From Bombardia bombarda (taxonomy: Eukaryota > Ascomycota > Sordariomycetes > Sordariales > Lasiosphaeriaceae): 64,000 nucleotides of DNA. Under the pieces are notes generated by a model. The model ran no database searches. It worked only from the letters and a program-made list of their open reading frames with translations, and had not been told where the DNA came from. Shown here one piece after another: positions 54,427-64,000 of the stretch. Location: positions 2,108,001-2,172,000 of the forward strand of contig JAULSR010000005.1 of assembly GCA_030512295.1 (NCBI GenBank), in the 5' to 3' direction. Positions within the stretch are counted from its first letter, which is position 1. Every line of letters starts with the position of its first letter. The position numbers and the translations under genes are program-made.

Positions 54427-57145
54427 TTAGTTGTCAGCCACAATCTTGCTGGATGACCCGATGCCCGACGACACCTCGCCAGCCTCGGACCTCGCCTCGA
54501 CGTTGGCAATGGCGCTCTGCAGGGCGCTCGTCAGATCGACGTGGAATAGCGGCCTGTTGATGCCGTGCACGGCGACTCTGCGGGGCCCACCGCGGCGAAT
54601 GGCCCTCTCGTTGGCCTTGACGCTCTTGATATCGCCGTCGTCGCTGCCGCTGCCGCGGGCCTTACCTGTCTCGATGTCGTTGGTGCGGCTGGTCTTGCGC
54701 GCGGCGGCGAGCCCCTTCTCGTTGACCTCGAGGTCGGCGGCGGCGGCGGCGCTCTGGGAGCCGCCAATCTCGGCGACGCTGAAGATGCTCTTCCAGCGCT
54801 GCTGCAGGCCGTCGACACGCTGGGAGGGGTATCCAAAGCCGGCCGAGACGAGGGCGCGCTTGGTCCAGCGGTTGGCGATGCAGGCGATGTGCCAGTCGAC
54901 CACGTCGGGGGCGGTGTAGCGGTCCAGCTGGTTGCGCACGTCGATGAGCTGCTGCACCGAGGTGATGTCGATGTGGTTGACGGAGTTGAAGTCGAGGATG
55001 ATGGCCTTGAGGGTCGGCAGGGTCGTGTCGACGCCGTACTCGCCCGCCTCGATGCCCTCGGCAGCGGCGCGCTTCAGTTCGCGGCGCGTCGGGCCGGGGT
55101 CGTTCCATGGGCGGTCACCTGGCCGCTGGAACTGGGACAGGTTGGTCTTGCGGGTCTTGGCGAAGATGTGGTCGACCATGTATTCCAATTCGTGGCTGGC
55201 GTTGGGGTAGTTGAAGCCCTCGGAGAAGCGGTAGATGAAGACGCCCGGATAGGGGCTCTCGAGCTCGACTTCGGGGTTGGAGCCGTCGGCGTGGCTGATG
55301 GGCAGGAAAACGTTGCGGTATGGTGCCTCGGGCGCGCCCGTGAAGGTGCCGTACTCGCCACTGCTCTTCTTGTCGTCGCCGATGACACGCTCGTCAAGGA
55401 CCGAGTGTACATTGACGCGTCCCAGGAATCGGCCCTTGCCCTTGAGAAGCCGGACGAGAAGTACTGCTAGCGAGAGGCAGATGGTTGTGTAGACGCCGTT
55501 TTCGATGGTAGAGAATACTGTGACAATGACACCAATGAAGAAGATAATGAGTTCGAATGGCGAGACAAGCCAGAACTGATAGACCGTGTTGGGAGGCGTG
55601 ATCAGGTCACCGACAGCGTGGATGATGACGGCGGCCAGAGATGCGTTGGGAATGTAGTAGAAGACTGCAGGTAAAGCATAAATGGCCAGAAGAACTACAA
55701 CGGCGGTAATAACACCTGCGAATGGAGTTCGCACGCCGGCCTTGGATTTGATGGCCGTCCGGCTGAAGGAGCCAGTGGCGGCATAACCACCCAGGAAGGG
55801 TCCGAGAAGGTTGGTGACGCCGATGGCTACCATCTCCTGCGATGGGTTGATTTTGTAGTTATTGACACGTCCGAATGACTTTGAGATTGCGATGTGCTCG
55901 ATCAGCAGGACAATGACGGTGGAGGGTAGATAGCCGATGAGGTTGCTCGCAATCGGCTGGGTAAGAACCGGGACGGCGGCGTGTTGGAAGCCTTTTGGAA
56001 TGTTAGTTATGGAGAGTTGGTGGGTTCTGAAAGAAAGAGAGGAATGATCATACCTCGCGGGACATCAAACAGAACCTTGAACTTGAATTGTTTCGCGGGA
56101 AGACCTCTGTTGGCCAGATAGCTGATCAGCGTGTAGAGAAGAATGACGAAGACGGTTCTGAGCGTCGAGATGAAGAAGGCCAATCGCTGGTGATTCGGCC
56201 ATCTCTTGGCGGCGAGCGAGCAACCAGATCTGATCAGATAAAGCATTGCAAGAGCTGACAGACCCATGGCAGCATCCAACGTTGTCCGCGGTAGTCCCTG
56301 AAGTGTGTGGATAAAGACGATGTACGGGGCGTCTCTTGTCGAGAATCCGCTAATACCCATCAAGGTGGAGAGCTGTCCAACGGCAATTGTGATGGCCGAG
56401 CCGGTCATGAAAGCCGACAGAGCAGTGAGGGAGATGAGATCCACGATCCAACCAAGGCGAGCCACTCCGATGAACAAGACGATGGCTCCGGCCAGGATGG
56501 AAAGCGCCGAAGCGATTTCCCAAGGCTTTACGTCGGGCAGAACGGTGGCCAAGTCGGCGACAACACCGCCGGTGAGCTGTGACATGACGGCAACGGGCTG
56601 CATCGTGTCTTGTCAGCGTGGTCACGAGTCGTCGTACTCGGGATAGGACGAAACATCAACTTACACCAATTGTGATATCTTTAGACGTTGCGAAGAACCA
56701 GTATATTAATACACCCATGAATGATGTGTATAGACCAAACTCGACCGGGAGACCAGCCAGCTTAGCATAAGCCATTCCCTGCGGAACGACGACAGCGCCA
56801 ATGGTGATGCCTGAATATTGAGCATAAGTAATTTGATCAGGCTGTCGCAAACTCATCGATTGGAGGCTTACCGGCTACGAGATCGCCAATCAGCCATTGT
56901 AGGTTATAGTGGCCGATCCAGGAGATAAAGGGGAATAGCGAGAGCAGATAGTCGTAAATCTGGTGTCCAGAAGGGACGATTTTCTCAAGGACTTCGATAG
57001 CCCGTGGCTCCTCCTCGACGAATGTATCGGTGGTCTGCGTTGAGATGATAGACTCCCCACGGGTGAGCTCTTCACGGTAGGGATCACTCTCCTGCAGCTT
57101 GATGCCTAGGCCTTTAGCAAGAATGTGGCCGATCTTTGTCGCCAT
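54427..57145 (-). CDS. Sulfate permease (SulP/SLC26 family with STAS domain)
   Basis: Four exons, 56872-57145, 56665-56810, 56054-56597 and 54427-55991; 842 residues, all introns GT-AG and in phase. The start ATG (57145) gives a 60-residue acidic N-terminus, then the SulP membrane core. Diagnostic runs are ITIGAVVVPQGMAYAKLAGL, LYTSFMGVLIYWFFATSKDI, PVAVMSQLTGG, FMTGSAITI and LIEHIAISKSFGRVNNY. About 10-12 spans are expected. The cytosolic STAS domain includes LKAIILDFNSVNHIDITSVQ. The last 100 residues are a low-complexity tail. The protein would import sulfate at the plasma membrane; fungi usually have two such permeases under sulfur control. Which one this is cannot be told by eye. Two CYS3-like sites lie upstream. 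Confidence 0.93.
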
Positions 57146-58052
57146 CTTGGGAGTGGATGGACGTGTGAGCGTCCGAGTCACGATGGGGTGAACAAGAGGG
57201 GTGTGGTGTTTCGGTCTTGACGGGGTGTGAGAAGAACCAGGCTCGACGCAGCAGACGCACGCGGCGGGAGGTTTATATCTGTCAAATGACACCCTCAATC
57301 TACCCCCAGGTAGGTAACCAGGTATGGCAGACGACCCAAAAGACTGGTAGCGTCCGCGGAAGTGCAGCCAGGGTGCAGACGATCAAGGGGGTAGGTACAA
57401 AGGTAGTGTAGGTGGCAAGGATGGGCGAGGCCGTTGTTGCGTAATGGTATAATAGAAATAAGGACTAGTTCTGAGCGGGTAGCGTGGACGCAATTGTGTC
57501 TCGGGAACTTTCAAAGGGTTTAGACGAGAGGCAGGCAACCCTAGCTCAAGTGAGCCGCCTGGTATTTCCCCCGGATTCGATAGTATGCAACCTAGAACGT
57601 GCCGGTAGTGTGTGTGGTTCAGCACGTTGTTGACGATATCCCACGATGGTGGATACGTCGAGGTCGAGTGAGACGAACGAGATGGCGTGAAGACTAATCA
57701 GATTTTGGACCAGGGATAGGTACTACGTTCTTAACGATGGTCTTTCTTTGGTGGGACTGAGACAAGACGTCGTATGGGAGAGGGGGAAGAGGAAGGATCT
57801 CGTGCATCCGACATATAATATTGCAACAAAAGAGGCCAGTAGAAGGAACAGCCATCATGCCGAAAGAAGTGTATAATGTAATGTAGAGAGTACCTGCTCT
57901 GAGCTGTTGTAGTGTAGTGTAGGTATGACATGAACCCTAGCACACTGACGTCCGGCATTGTGCCTACAGTCGAACATGGGTGATGATGAACATAGATACA
58001 TGGATGGGAGCGAGCGGAGCCCGGGAGGCGTGTAAGGGTGGGCACGTTGTAG

Positions 58053-58062
58053 ATGGCGCAAT
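58053..58062. promoter_or_regulatory. CYS3/MetR-like site (distal upstream of sulfate permease)
   Basis: ATGGCGCAAT matches nine of ten positions of ATGRYRYCAT, the Neurospora CYS3 bZIP consensus. It is about 0.9 kb upstream of the permease start. Match is seen; regulation is inference, and such sites arise by chance. Confidence 0.35.
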
Positions 58063-58553
58063 CGGACTCCTTGCCTATCAAGGCCTAGCATGCAAAACTT
58101 TCAGATGGCGAGATGGAGCTGGGGAGTTGAGTCTTGGGGGGGGAATACACAATTGTAGAATGTACTGTGTATGCAAGACAGGCGATGCTATTGCTGCGAG
58201 ACAAGAGAATTGTTGCCATGCTGGGTGCTGGATGCTAGGTGCTGGGGGCACTGAGCACATGGAGATGGAAGTGACCGATGCTCGGACAAAGGAGGCAGGA
58301 GAAAATGGGACTACCCACTCGGTGCCTCCACGATCCACGATGAGTTGTGTGTGTGTGTGTACTGTGGTATGTCAACAGTGGGCGTAATCAGCACAGTAGT
58401 GAATATGTTCACTTGTTTCTTGTGTGTAAATTGTGAAAAAGGCAACTGCAAGATCCCGGTCGTGCAGCACCATGCCCCCCATGGCTGAGGTCACTATGCG
58501 GCGAGGGCGTTCTCTTGGGCAATGCGCTACCAATTAAAGGCAACAGGGAGACG

Positions 58554-58563
58554 ATGGCGCAAT
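58554..58563. promoter_or_regulatory. Second CYS3/MetR-like site
   Basis: The same ATGGCGCAAT occurs again, about 1.4 kb upstream of the permease start. An identical second copy makes chance somewhat less likely but does not exclude it. Confidence 0.35.
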
Positions 58564-60231
58564 GAGAAGCCAAATGGTGTGCTTTGGGGTAAAAGCTTGC
58601 TGCTAAAAAAGCTTTGGCTGTCCCGAGCCGAGCTCAAGCCCAAAAGCTTGAAGGCGAAAAAGAAGCACTTGCCCAGCACGCCCAGCACGCCCAGCTTGCC
58701 CAGAGCTCCAGAGGCGCTCCGTGGCTGACGGGTGCCTTTGACATCCTCTGCGACTCACTGGCGTGTCCTAGTAAATGGAAGGTTCCATGCAGTGGGGGAA
58801 CCGTTTTCCACTTCCGTCGCCCTCATCCTCCTCATGCGTGCCCCGGAGCGGAGGGCCATGGGGGGTAAGAGAAAAAAGCTTTGTACATTGCACCTTTGCG
58901 GCACAGTTGAGATTGGTTGATGGCAAACTGCGGCAGCAATTATGAATTTGGAAGGAGTCGGACAGGGCTTGTGAGATGCAGACTTGCTCACTTGTAGAGA
59001 CGGATCAAGAGCGGGGTTAGCGCCCTTCGAGCACCTCCAGCATCGCTCGCCAATGTCACCAATTGCCCAAGGAGCCGAGTACAAGTTCGCATGGGCTTCG
59101 GCGCTGCCCGTTATTCTGGACTCATGGCTGACTCGTAACCTGAACAATGGCGTCTTCAAAAGAGGAAGGCTAACACTTTGCTAGCAGGAAGGACCCTTAC
59201 CCTTTGTTTTACTAAGATACCGAGCCTAAGACATGCCGAGCACGCAGCGCACACGCAGCGCACGCTACCGTCACGCTGCTACGGTATGAGGGCTGAGGGT
59301 ACCCAGGTACTTTGGTACAAAGTACCAGGAAGAGCCAGGCTGGATGGTGGGGGGCCGGGTTGGAGAATGTGGGTGGGCGGAAGCGGCTTCAAGGGGCTTT
59401 TCTACCTAAACAATTGCGCTAGCCCAATGACGTTATCGGGTTAATCGTAGGCCCGCGATCCTAGCTGGCCAATCCAGACCCGCCTTGATTCTCTTTCGGG
59501 AGGTAAAAGTGGTTGATTAAGTGAACGTCACCAAGGGCGTCGGGCAGGGTTAGGGTTGCATTTGATAGTGGTGAGCTTGGACTTTGGATTCCAGCTGCAC
59601 CATCCCATTCTCCATGCTCTGTCCCGTATTCCAGTCCATAGTCCTACCATGCGTTCCGGCACGTTTAAACCGGACATGTATCGTTTCCGCGAATAATCCA
59701 AATAAATAGGTAAATAGGTGTATTGGACCTGCTCCCCGCGATCCATGGCTTGATGGGAGTCGGGACGGAAGGCGATCAAACTTGGTCGTGGACCGCGGCA
59801 CGTCACCATCGAGACCTGAAGCCATGCAGATGAACCTAGCGCGAGGAGTCCAGCCTGCGTGGTTGAACATCAGCCACCTAGGCCACCCTACATCTCACAA
59901 TCGAGGTTCTGATGGAATATCAAGAACCTCCCTGAAAGCTGTTTGAATGATGTGCTGGTCCCTAGGGGAGCTATGAACCAATTAGTAGGTGCTATTTCAT
60001 TTCCAAGACGTGCAACCTGGTCGGCAAGGCTGAAGTCATCGCCATCACTGAACTGCAATATGTTGTCTTATGCTATTTGAAGTTGATGCAAGGTGCGGCA
60101 ACTCAACGCGGTGTCGCGAAAAGAACGCGAAAAGTGGTGGCTGCTCAGTGGTTGTCCAACCTCCCCCGCTCGGGCCATTTGGGTAAAGGCAATGCACCGT
60201 ACCTACCTATGCACCTGCGCAGCAGTGCCAG

Positions 60232-60279
60232 CCACGACAGCCACGACAGCCAGCGACAGCCAGCGACAGCCAGCGACGG
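60232..60279. repeat. CCAGCGACAG short tandem array
   Basis: About five units of 9-10 bases (CCACGACAG twice, then CCAGCGACAG/CCAGCGACGG) lie about 220-270 bases before the Bub2 start. Confidence 0.9.
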
Positions 60280-60409
60280 CGGCACAGTGGCACAGAGGTT
60301 GGGAGTGCCTGCGACAACAATAACTTTGGCTGGCAGCTATCATCATTATTGTCATCATTTCCCCCTTTTTTTGAACAAGGAAAATATTCGTTTTGCGCGC
60401 CTGATTTGC

Positions 60410-60502
60410 ATGCATGGGATTGAATTGTCGAACGACAGCCGCTCTTCGTCTCACCACGCCCCCGCGGGAATCGAATCAGGGAGATTGCAGCCTCCTCCAT
60501 GA
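60410..60502 (+). promoter_or_regulatory. 30-codon uORF overlapping the Bub2 start (ATGA)
   Basis: A frame starting ATGCATGGG and ending in TGA overlaps the ATG at 60499 as ATGA, a classic coupling layout. Whether the mRNA leader includes 60410 is unknown; its product shows no family. Confidence 0.4.
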
Positions 60503-62367
60503 CTCTCCGTGACTTGAATCAGACGACAGCTGAAAAGATGCCGAGCCCCACGAAAGACTTGGGCGCGAATGCGATGCCGTCGCCGCTTCCTGGTTCTGGT
60601 CTTGCCGGTCTGCCTCTGCCCACCTTGCCCACGACCCTGCCCGCGGCCTTACAGCTCCACCCCCCTCCATCCCCTGGGACTCATCGAACGCTCAGGAGAC
60701 TGCAATCAGCGCATAACTTGGGCGCAAAGGCCACAAACCAGCCGTCGCTCATTTCGCAGCAGAGACTCCAGCAGCAGCATCAACAACTCCATCAGCAATA
60801 CCAGCAGTTGCAGCTACGCCAACAGCACCAGCACCAGCACCAGCACCAGCAGCAGACAGCTACCCTTCCGCAGCAACCTGTCGAGGCACAACCATTCACG
60901 CCACTAAATCAACAGCCACTACCTCCTCCACAACCACAGCCCCAGCCCCCCCATCGTTTGCTACGAGCCTCTTCGCCGACCCGCAGAAATGCAACCATCA
61001 ATCGCTCGCCGCAACGAGGCCGCGCCAACAGCGATGTCCCGCTACCCTTACCCATCGCCTTAGTCGCACACAATTCCACTGCCATGGCCCCTGGCAGGCG
61101 TGTCATCCTCAGCAAGCGATCGCTGGCTGCCGACGCCATGTCCCTCGAGAAGCTCTTCCGCGATGGCCCTCCAAACGGGGATGTCGAAGGCGCGCTGGAG
61201 AGCGCCAGATACAAGATCCTTGACCTTGGTATCAAGTCTGACAGTGATGGCATGGTGAGTACACGCACACGAGCGAGCATGCCCTCACCTTTTGCCGCCG
61301 CTAATTGCATCCTGCTATCCCTCAGTCTTCTCTGCGCATCTATGTGTGGCTTGTTCTACTCAACGCGCCAGTCCTCGAGACCGATGCCTACCTCGCTCTC
61401 ATTCACCGCGGCCCGTCTCCTGCTTACTCCAAGATTCGCAATGATACCTTTCGCACCCTCACCACCGACCCGCTCTTTCGCCGCCGCGTGAGCGAGGCAA
61501 GTCTCATCCGACTTCTCAACGCCATCGCATGGAAGCTCCACGACGCCCGCGAGGAGCGGACCAAGGATTTCCAGCGCCGCCATCGCTTGCAGTCCAGCGT
61601 CAGCAGTGGTCGTCAATCGCTACCGGCAGAGCAGACGGGCAGCCGACCAGGAACCGGCTACAGCTATGATTACGACTACGAAAGCCCCCAGTCCCATCCC
61701 GCATCGTCGCCGACGGCCCAGAACCGCGTGCGTGCTCTGACCATGACGACGGAGAACTCGGAGACTAGCGGCGTGACGGCAGAACCAGGCACCTACGTGC
61801 AGGGCATGAACGTGCTAGCAGCCCCTTTCCTGTATGCCGCTCGCAGCGAGGCCGAGGCCTTTGTCGCGTTTCATCAGCTTCTGACGCGCGAATGTCCGGG
61901 ATATATTCGCGGCGCCATGGATGGCGTGCACAAGGGACTGGCTTTGGTTGACAAAGTTCTAGCCATTGTCGACTCAAAGCTTAGCCATTACTTAATGACC
62001 AAGAATATGTCGGCCGAAATCTACGCCTTCCCGTCCGTACTGACGCTGTGCGCCTGTACCCCTCCGTTGCCAGAGGTTCTCCGTCTCTGGGACTTCCTTT
62101 TCGCCTACGGTCCGCATCTTAACATTCTGTGTATTGTTGCGCAGCTCGTCATGATCCGTACTAAGATTATGGATTCGCCGAGGTAAGGCGCTCTGTTTTT
62201 TTGCGGACACCAAGAATTCTAAGCTAATTGACTCTTTACTCAGTCCGAATAAACTGCTCAGGTCTTTCCCTGCGCTACAGGCCGACCAAATTAAGGCTGC
62301 AACCTTGGCTATCATTAACAGAATCCCCGATGATGTCTATGCCGACATTGTTGCTCATGCCAAGTAA
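60499..62367 (+). CDS. bub2: Bub2/Cdc16-type Rab-GAP-like protein (TBC domain), mitotic exit checkpoint
   Basis: Three exons, 60499-61254, 61326-62182 and 62244-62367; 578 residues, GT-AG introns in phase. Residues 1-190 are low complexity with Gln/His runs (about 85-130). The TBC domain starts near residue 205 (SLEKLFRDGPP, ARYKILDLGI). It contains the arginine finger motif IxxDxxR as I289-R295 and the glutamine finger in YVQGMN (Q411). It ends FPSVLTLCACTPPLPEVLRL, WDFLFAYGPHLN and PDDVYADIVAHAK. The short linker, absence of other domains and these C-terminal motifs match Bub2. Bub2 with Bfa1/Byr4 is the GAP for the Tem1/Spg1 GTPase at the spindle pole. An acidic/Tyr insertion (YSYDYDYESP, about residue 371) is unusual. 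Other TBC GAPs are less likely. Confidence 0.85.
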
Positions 62368-64000
62368 AACAGTCACATGTCCTGAGCTGTGGTTGTACTT
62401 GCGTCCAGTTTGGCGGAAGCGCTAGAATATCGCCGAAAACCGACAACTCATTGGCAATGATAGCAAAGCAGAAATGCTACACGAGGCAGTGGCGCGCCTC
62501 CAGCAAAGTCGCCATTTCCGGGCACAGTCTAGCAGCAAACAAACTGTACCGGGCGGGCTTCCAAGACAAGTAACACGGGTCTCTTGAAAGGCACCTGGTT
62601 TTCCTTGGCTGGTATTGGCTTAAGCGAGTGAATGGCATGGAAACACCGCCCGCGTCTCCAAGAGGATAACACTTCCGGGAATCTTGACGCTCGGCATGTG
62701 TGTCGTTTGCGGGTACTCATCATGGGCATAGTCTACTCTTGACACCCGCTTTACCCGCTGTTTCAGGAGTCTAAATGGCCCCCCAGCACTCACAGCCCAT
62801 CCATATATGGACCTTAGCTGGGGCGGAAATCACGAAAGCTGCACCTAAAGAATTCAAGTCGCTCAAGTCGCCGACCTCCTTCCTCTCGCCTCCAAAAAAG
62901 GAAGAAGATTGTCGAAGGTGATGAACGCCAAGACTTGGTGGGGCATGAGAGACGAAGGACTTGTTGCCAGACCAGTGTACGGTCACGTCAGGGCGGCTGG
63001 GGTTGGATGGACGGAGCAGCATTAAGGCATGACGACGCCAAGACAAGAGGAGGGAGGGTGGTGGTGAAAGGCGAATGTACTGATGTTGCTGCTGATAGTA
63101 AGAAATCCGTTCCAAGTACTAGCTTAGGAGGTGGAAAAGTATGTGGGTAGGTATTTAGCCGCAAACTTTTGGTTAATGGGGCCTGATTCTCGGGGTGACT
63201 CACCCATGACGATTATTGTTCAAACCGGATCGCATTGGTGTTTCCATGGTGGCAGCCGGGATTTGGAACCTGTTAGTTGCTAGGTTTGTTATCATTCGGC
63301 ATGAAATCCGGATGATTATATGACATTTGGGCCGTCGGGCGGCTGGTCATCAGTCGGTCATATTTACCTATGCACTGAGATACTATAGGTACCTGGGAGC
63401 GGGCGAGCGGACAGACGGGAACAGCGTCTGTAGAAAATAGATGAGAATAAGGTGTGTGTAGTACAGGGCTAGAAAGGGATGAGTTTGGGAGTGATGTTGG
63501 GGGAGAAATGCATGATACGAGAGACTAAAAAAGAACAAGAGACTTGGTCATACTGTCATCCCATGCGGAAGGGTGAGAAACCCACGAGGGAAGTATCTGC
63601 AACGTCATATCCTGACTTTGGGTATCTCGCCTGGGAATTACACCGTTCATTCGGTACTCTGACGCAAGGTACCCAAAGTACCGACCTAGCTTATAATTAA
63701 AGTACCAGGTAGATAATTACAAGTAACTAAGGTACTAGGTTGTGCATGGCGACGATCTGATGGCACATAGACGCAGCACACCCATGGACCGACCGCACAT
63801 GACATTAGCCGCACTGCATTGCATGCAGGCACACGTTATATCAACCTACCACGTTGTTATTGCCTGTCTCTTATCGTACCGTGGTATGTGTGGAACAGGG
63901 TTCCATCGCCTTACCCAGGATACTGTCTAGCAGTCCCATTCAATATATTCGTTCCTGCGTGCCATGTTTTGCCATTCAAGCCGCCCGCCCACCCACTTCT
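62368..64000. other. 3' flank of Bub2 and right window edge, no supported gene
   Basis: No recognisable coding sequence. GGTACC/TACCTAGG-type motifs cluster at 63388-63395 and 63665-63740. A gene may begin beyond the window. Confidence 0.5.

Larger units (their letters stand above)
57146..60498. other. Divergent intergenic region between sulfate permease and Bub2
   Basis: This is 3.4 kb without a supported gene. It contains a GT repeat (58344-58360), CCCAGCACG repeats (58672-58693), a doubled ACGCAGCGCAC (59248-59270), GGTACC palindromes (59297-59332) and the CCAGCGACAG array. Two CYS3-like sites are listed separately. Open frames at 57980-58387 and 58755-59159 have no family features. Confidence 0.5.

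Noticed and set aside
54565..55470. 301-codon plus-strand frame opposite the sulfate permease
   Set aside because: It is antisense to the STAS-domain exon and low-complexity Gly/Val/Asp; no family pattern.
1..64000. CRISPR array, insertion sequence, viral relic or secondary-metabolite cluster
   Set aside because: No regularly spaced repeats, transposase, long terminal repeats, PKS/NRPS or capsid-like frames were seen on reading both strands.

Overview
The window reads as nuclear DNA of a filamentous ascomycete, most likely a Sordariomycete. Genes carry many short introns (about 50-160 bases) with GTRNGY-type donors and CTRAY-type branch sites. The gene set is typically fungal: CreB deubiquitinase, Hmt1-type vacuolar ABC transporter, DUF7707 GPI-anchored wall protein, SulP sulfate permease, fungal Ypt35-like PX protein and Bub2. 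Intergenic spacers are long and contain many TAGGTACCTAGG-like short palindromes. Species cannot be fixed by eye.

Layout. 1-1209: 3' end of a CreB-type ubiquitin hydrolase (+). 3484-7026: Ppc89/SnaD-type spindle pole body coiled-coil protein (-). 8187-9264: oligosaccharyltransferase subunit Swp1/ribophorin II (-). 9702-10933: glutaminyl-peptide cyclotransferase (-). 11861-13497: CDP-alcohol choline/ethanolamine phosphotransferase (-). 15171-15956: GPI-anchored DUF7707 protein (-). 19431-20424: PX-domain protein (+). 21546-22503: short-chain dehydrogenase (+). 23095-25272: IQM-type calmodulin-binding protein (+). 26719-30514: Hmt1-type ABC transporter (-). 30515-36317 is a 5.8 kb stretch with no gene I can support. 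36318-36411: intron-containing tRNA-Ala(UGC). 36775-37719: NADAR-domain protein (+). 38419-40165: Tim44 (-). 40626-41291: mitochondrial uS11 (+). 41753-43270: Bcs1 (+). 44397-45002: PYM (-). 45564-45993: Qcr9 (+). 47087-53607: Ubr1-type N-recognin (+). 54427-57145: sulfate permease (-). 60499-62367: Bub2 (+). The last 1.6 kb shows no supported gene.

Most genes are independent housekeeping functions. The 38.4-46.0 kb segment is the exception: four of its five genes act in the mitochondrion (Tim44, uS11m, Bcs1, Qcr9). Bcs1 and Qcr9 both serve the cytochrome bc1 complex, and two head-to-head pairs (Tim44/uS11m and PYM/Qcr9) share short spacers.

I did not find a phage-like, CRISPR-like or mobile system, or a secondary-metabolite cluster. 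The most noteworthy signals are three GC-AG introns among about 29 inferred introns; a PABP-binding PAM2-like motif in a spliced C-terminal extension of the ABC transporter; start-proximal mini-uORFs on at least four genes, two of them overlapping and one abutting the main start codon; a one-base frame break at a six-G run in the Ubr1 gene; and a Qcr9 gene whose first coding exon is only the ATG. Exon structures were deduced by eye from splice signals, phase arithmetic and protein family knowledge, and none has been tested against transcripts.
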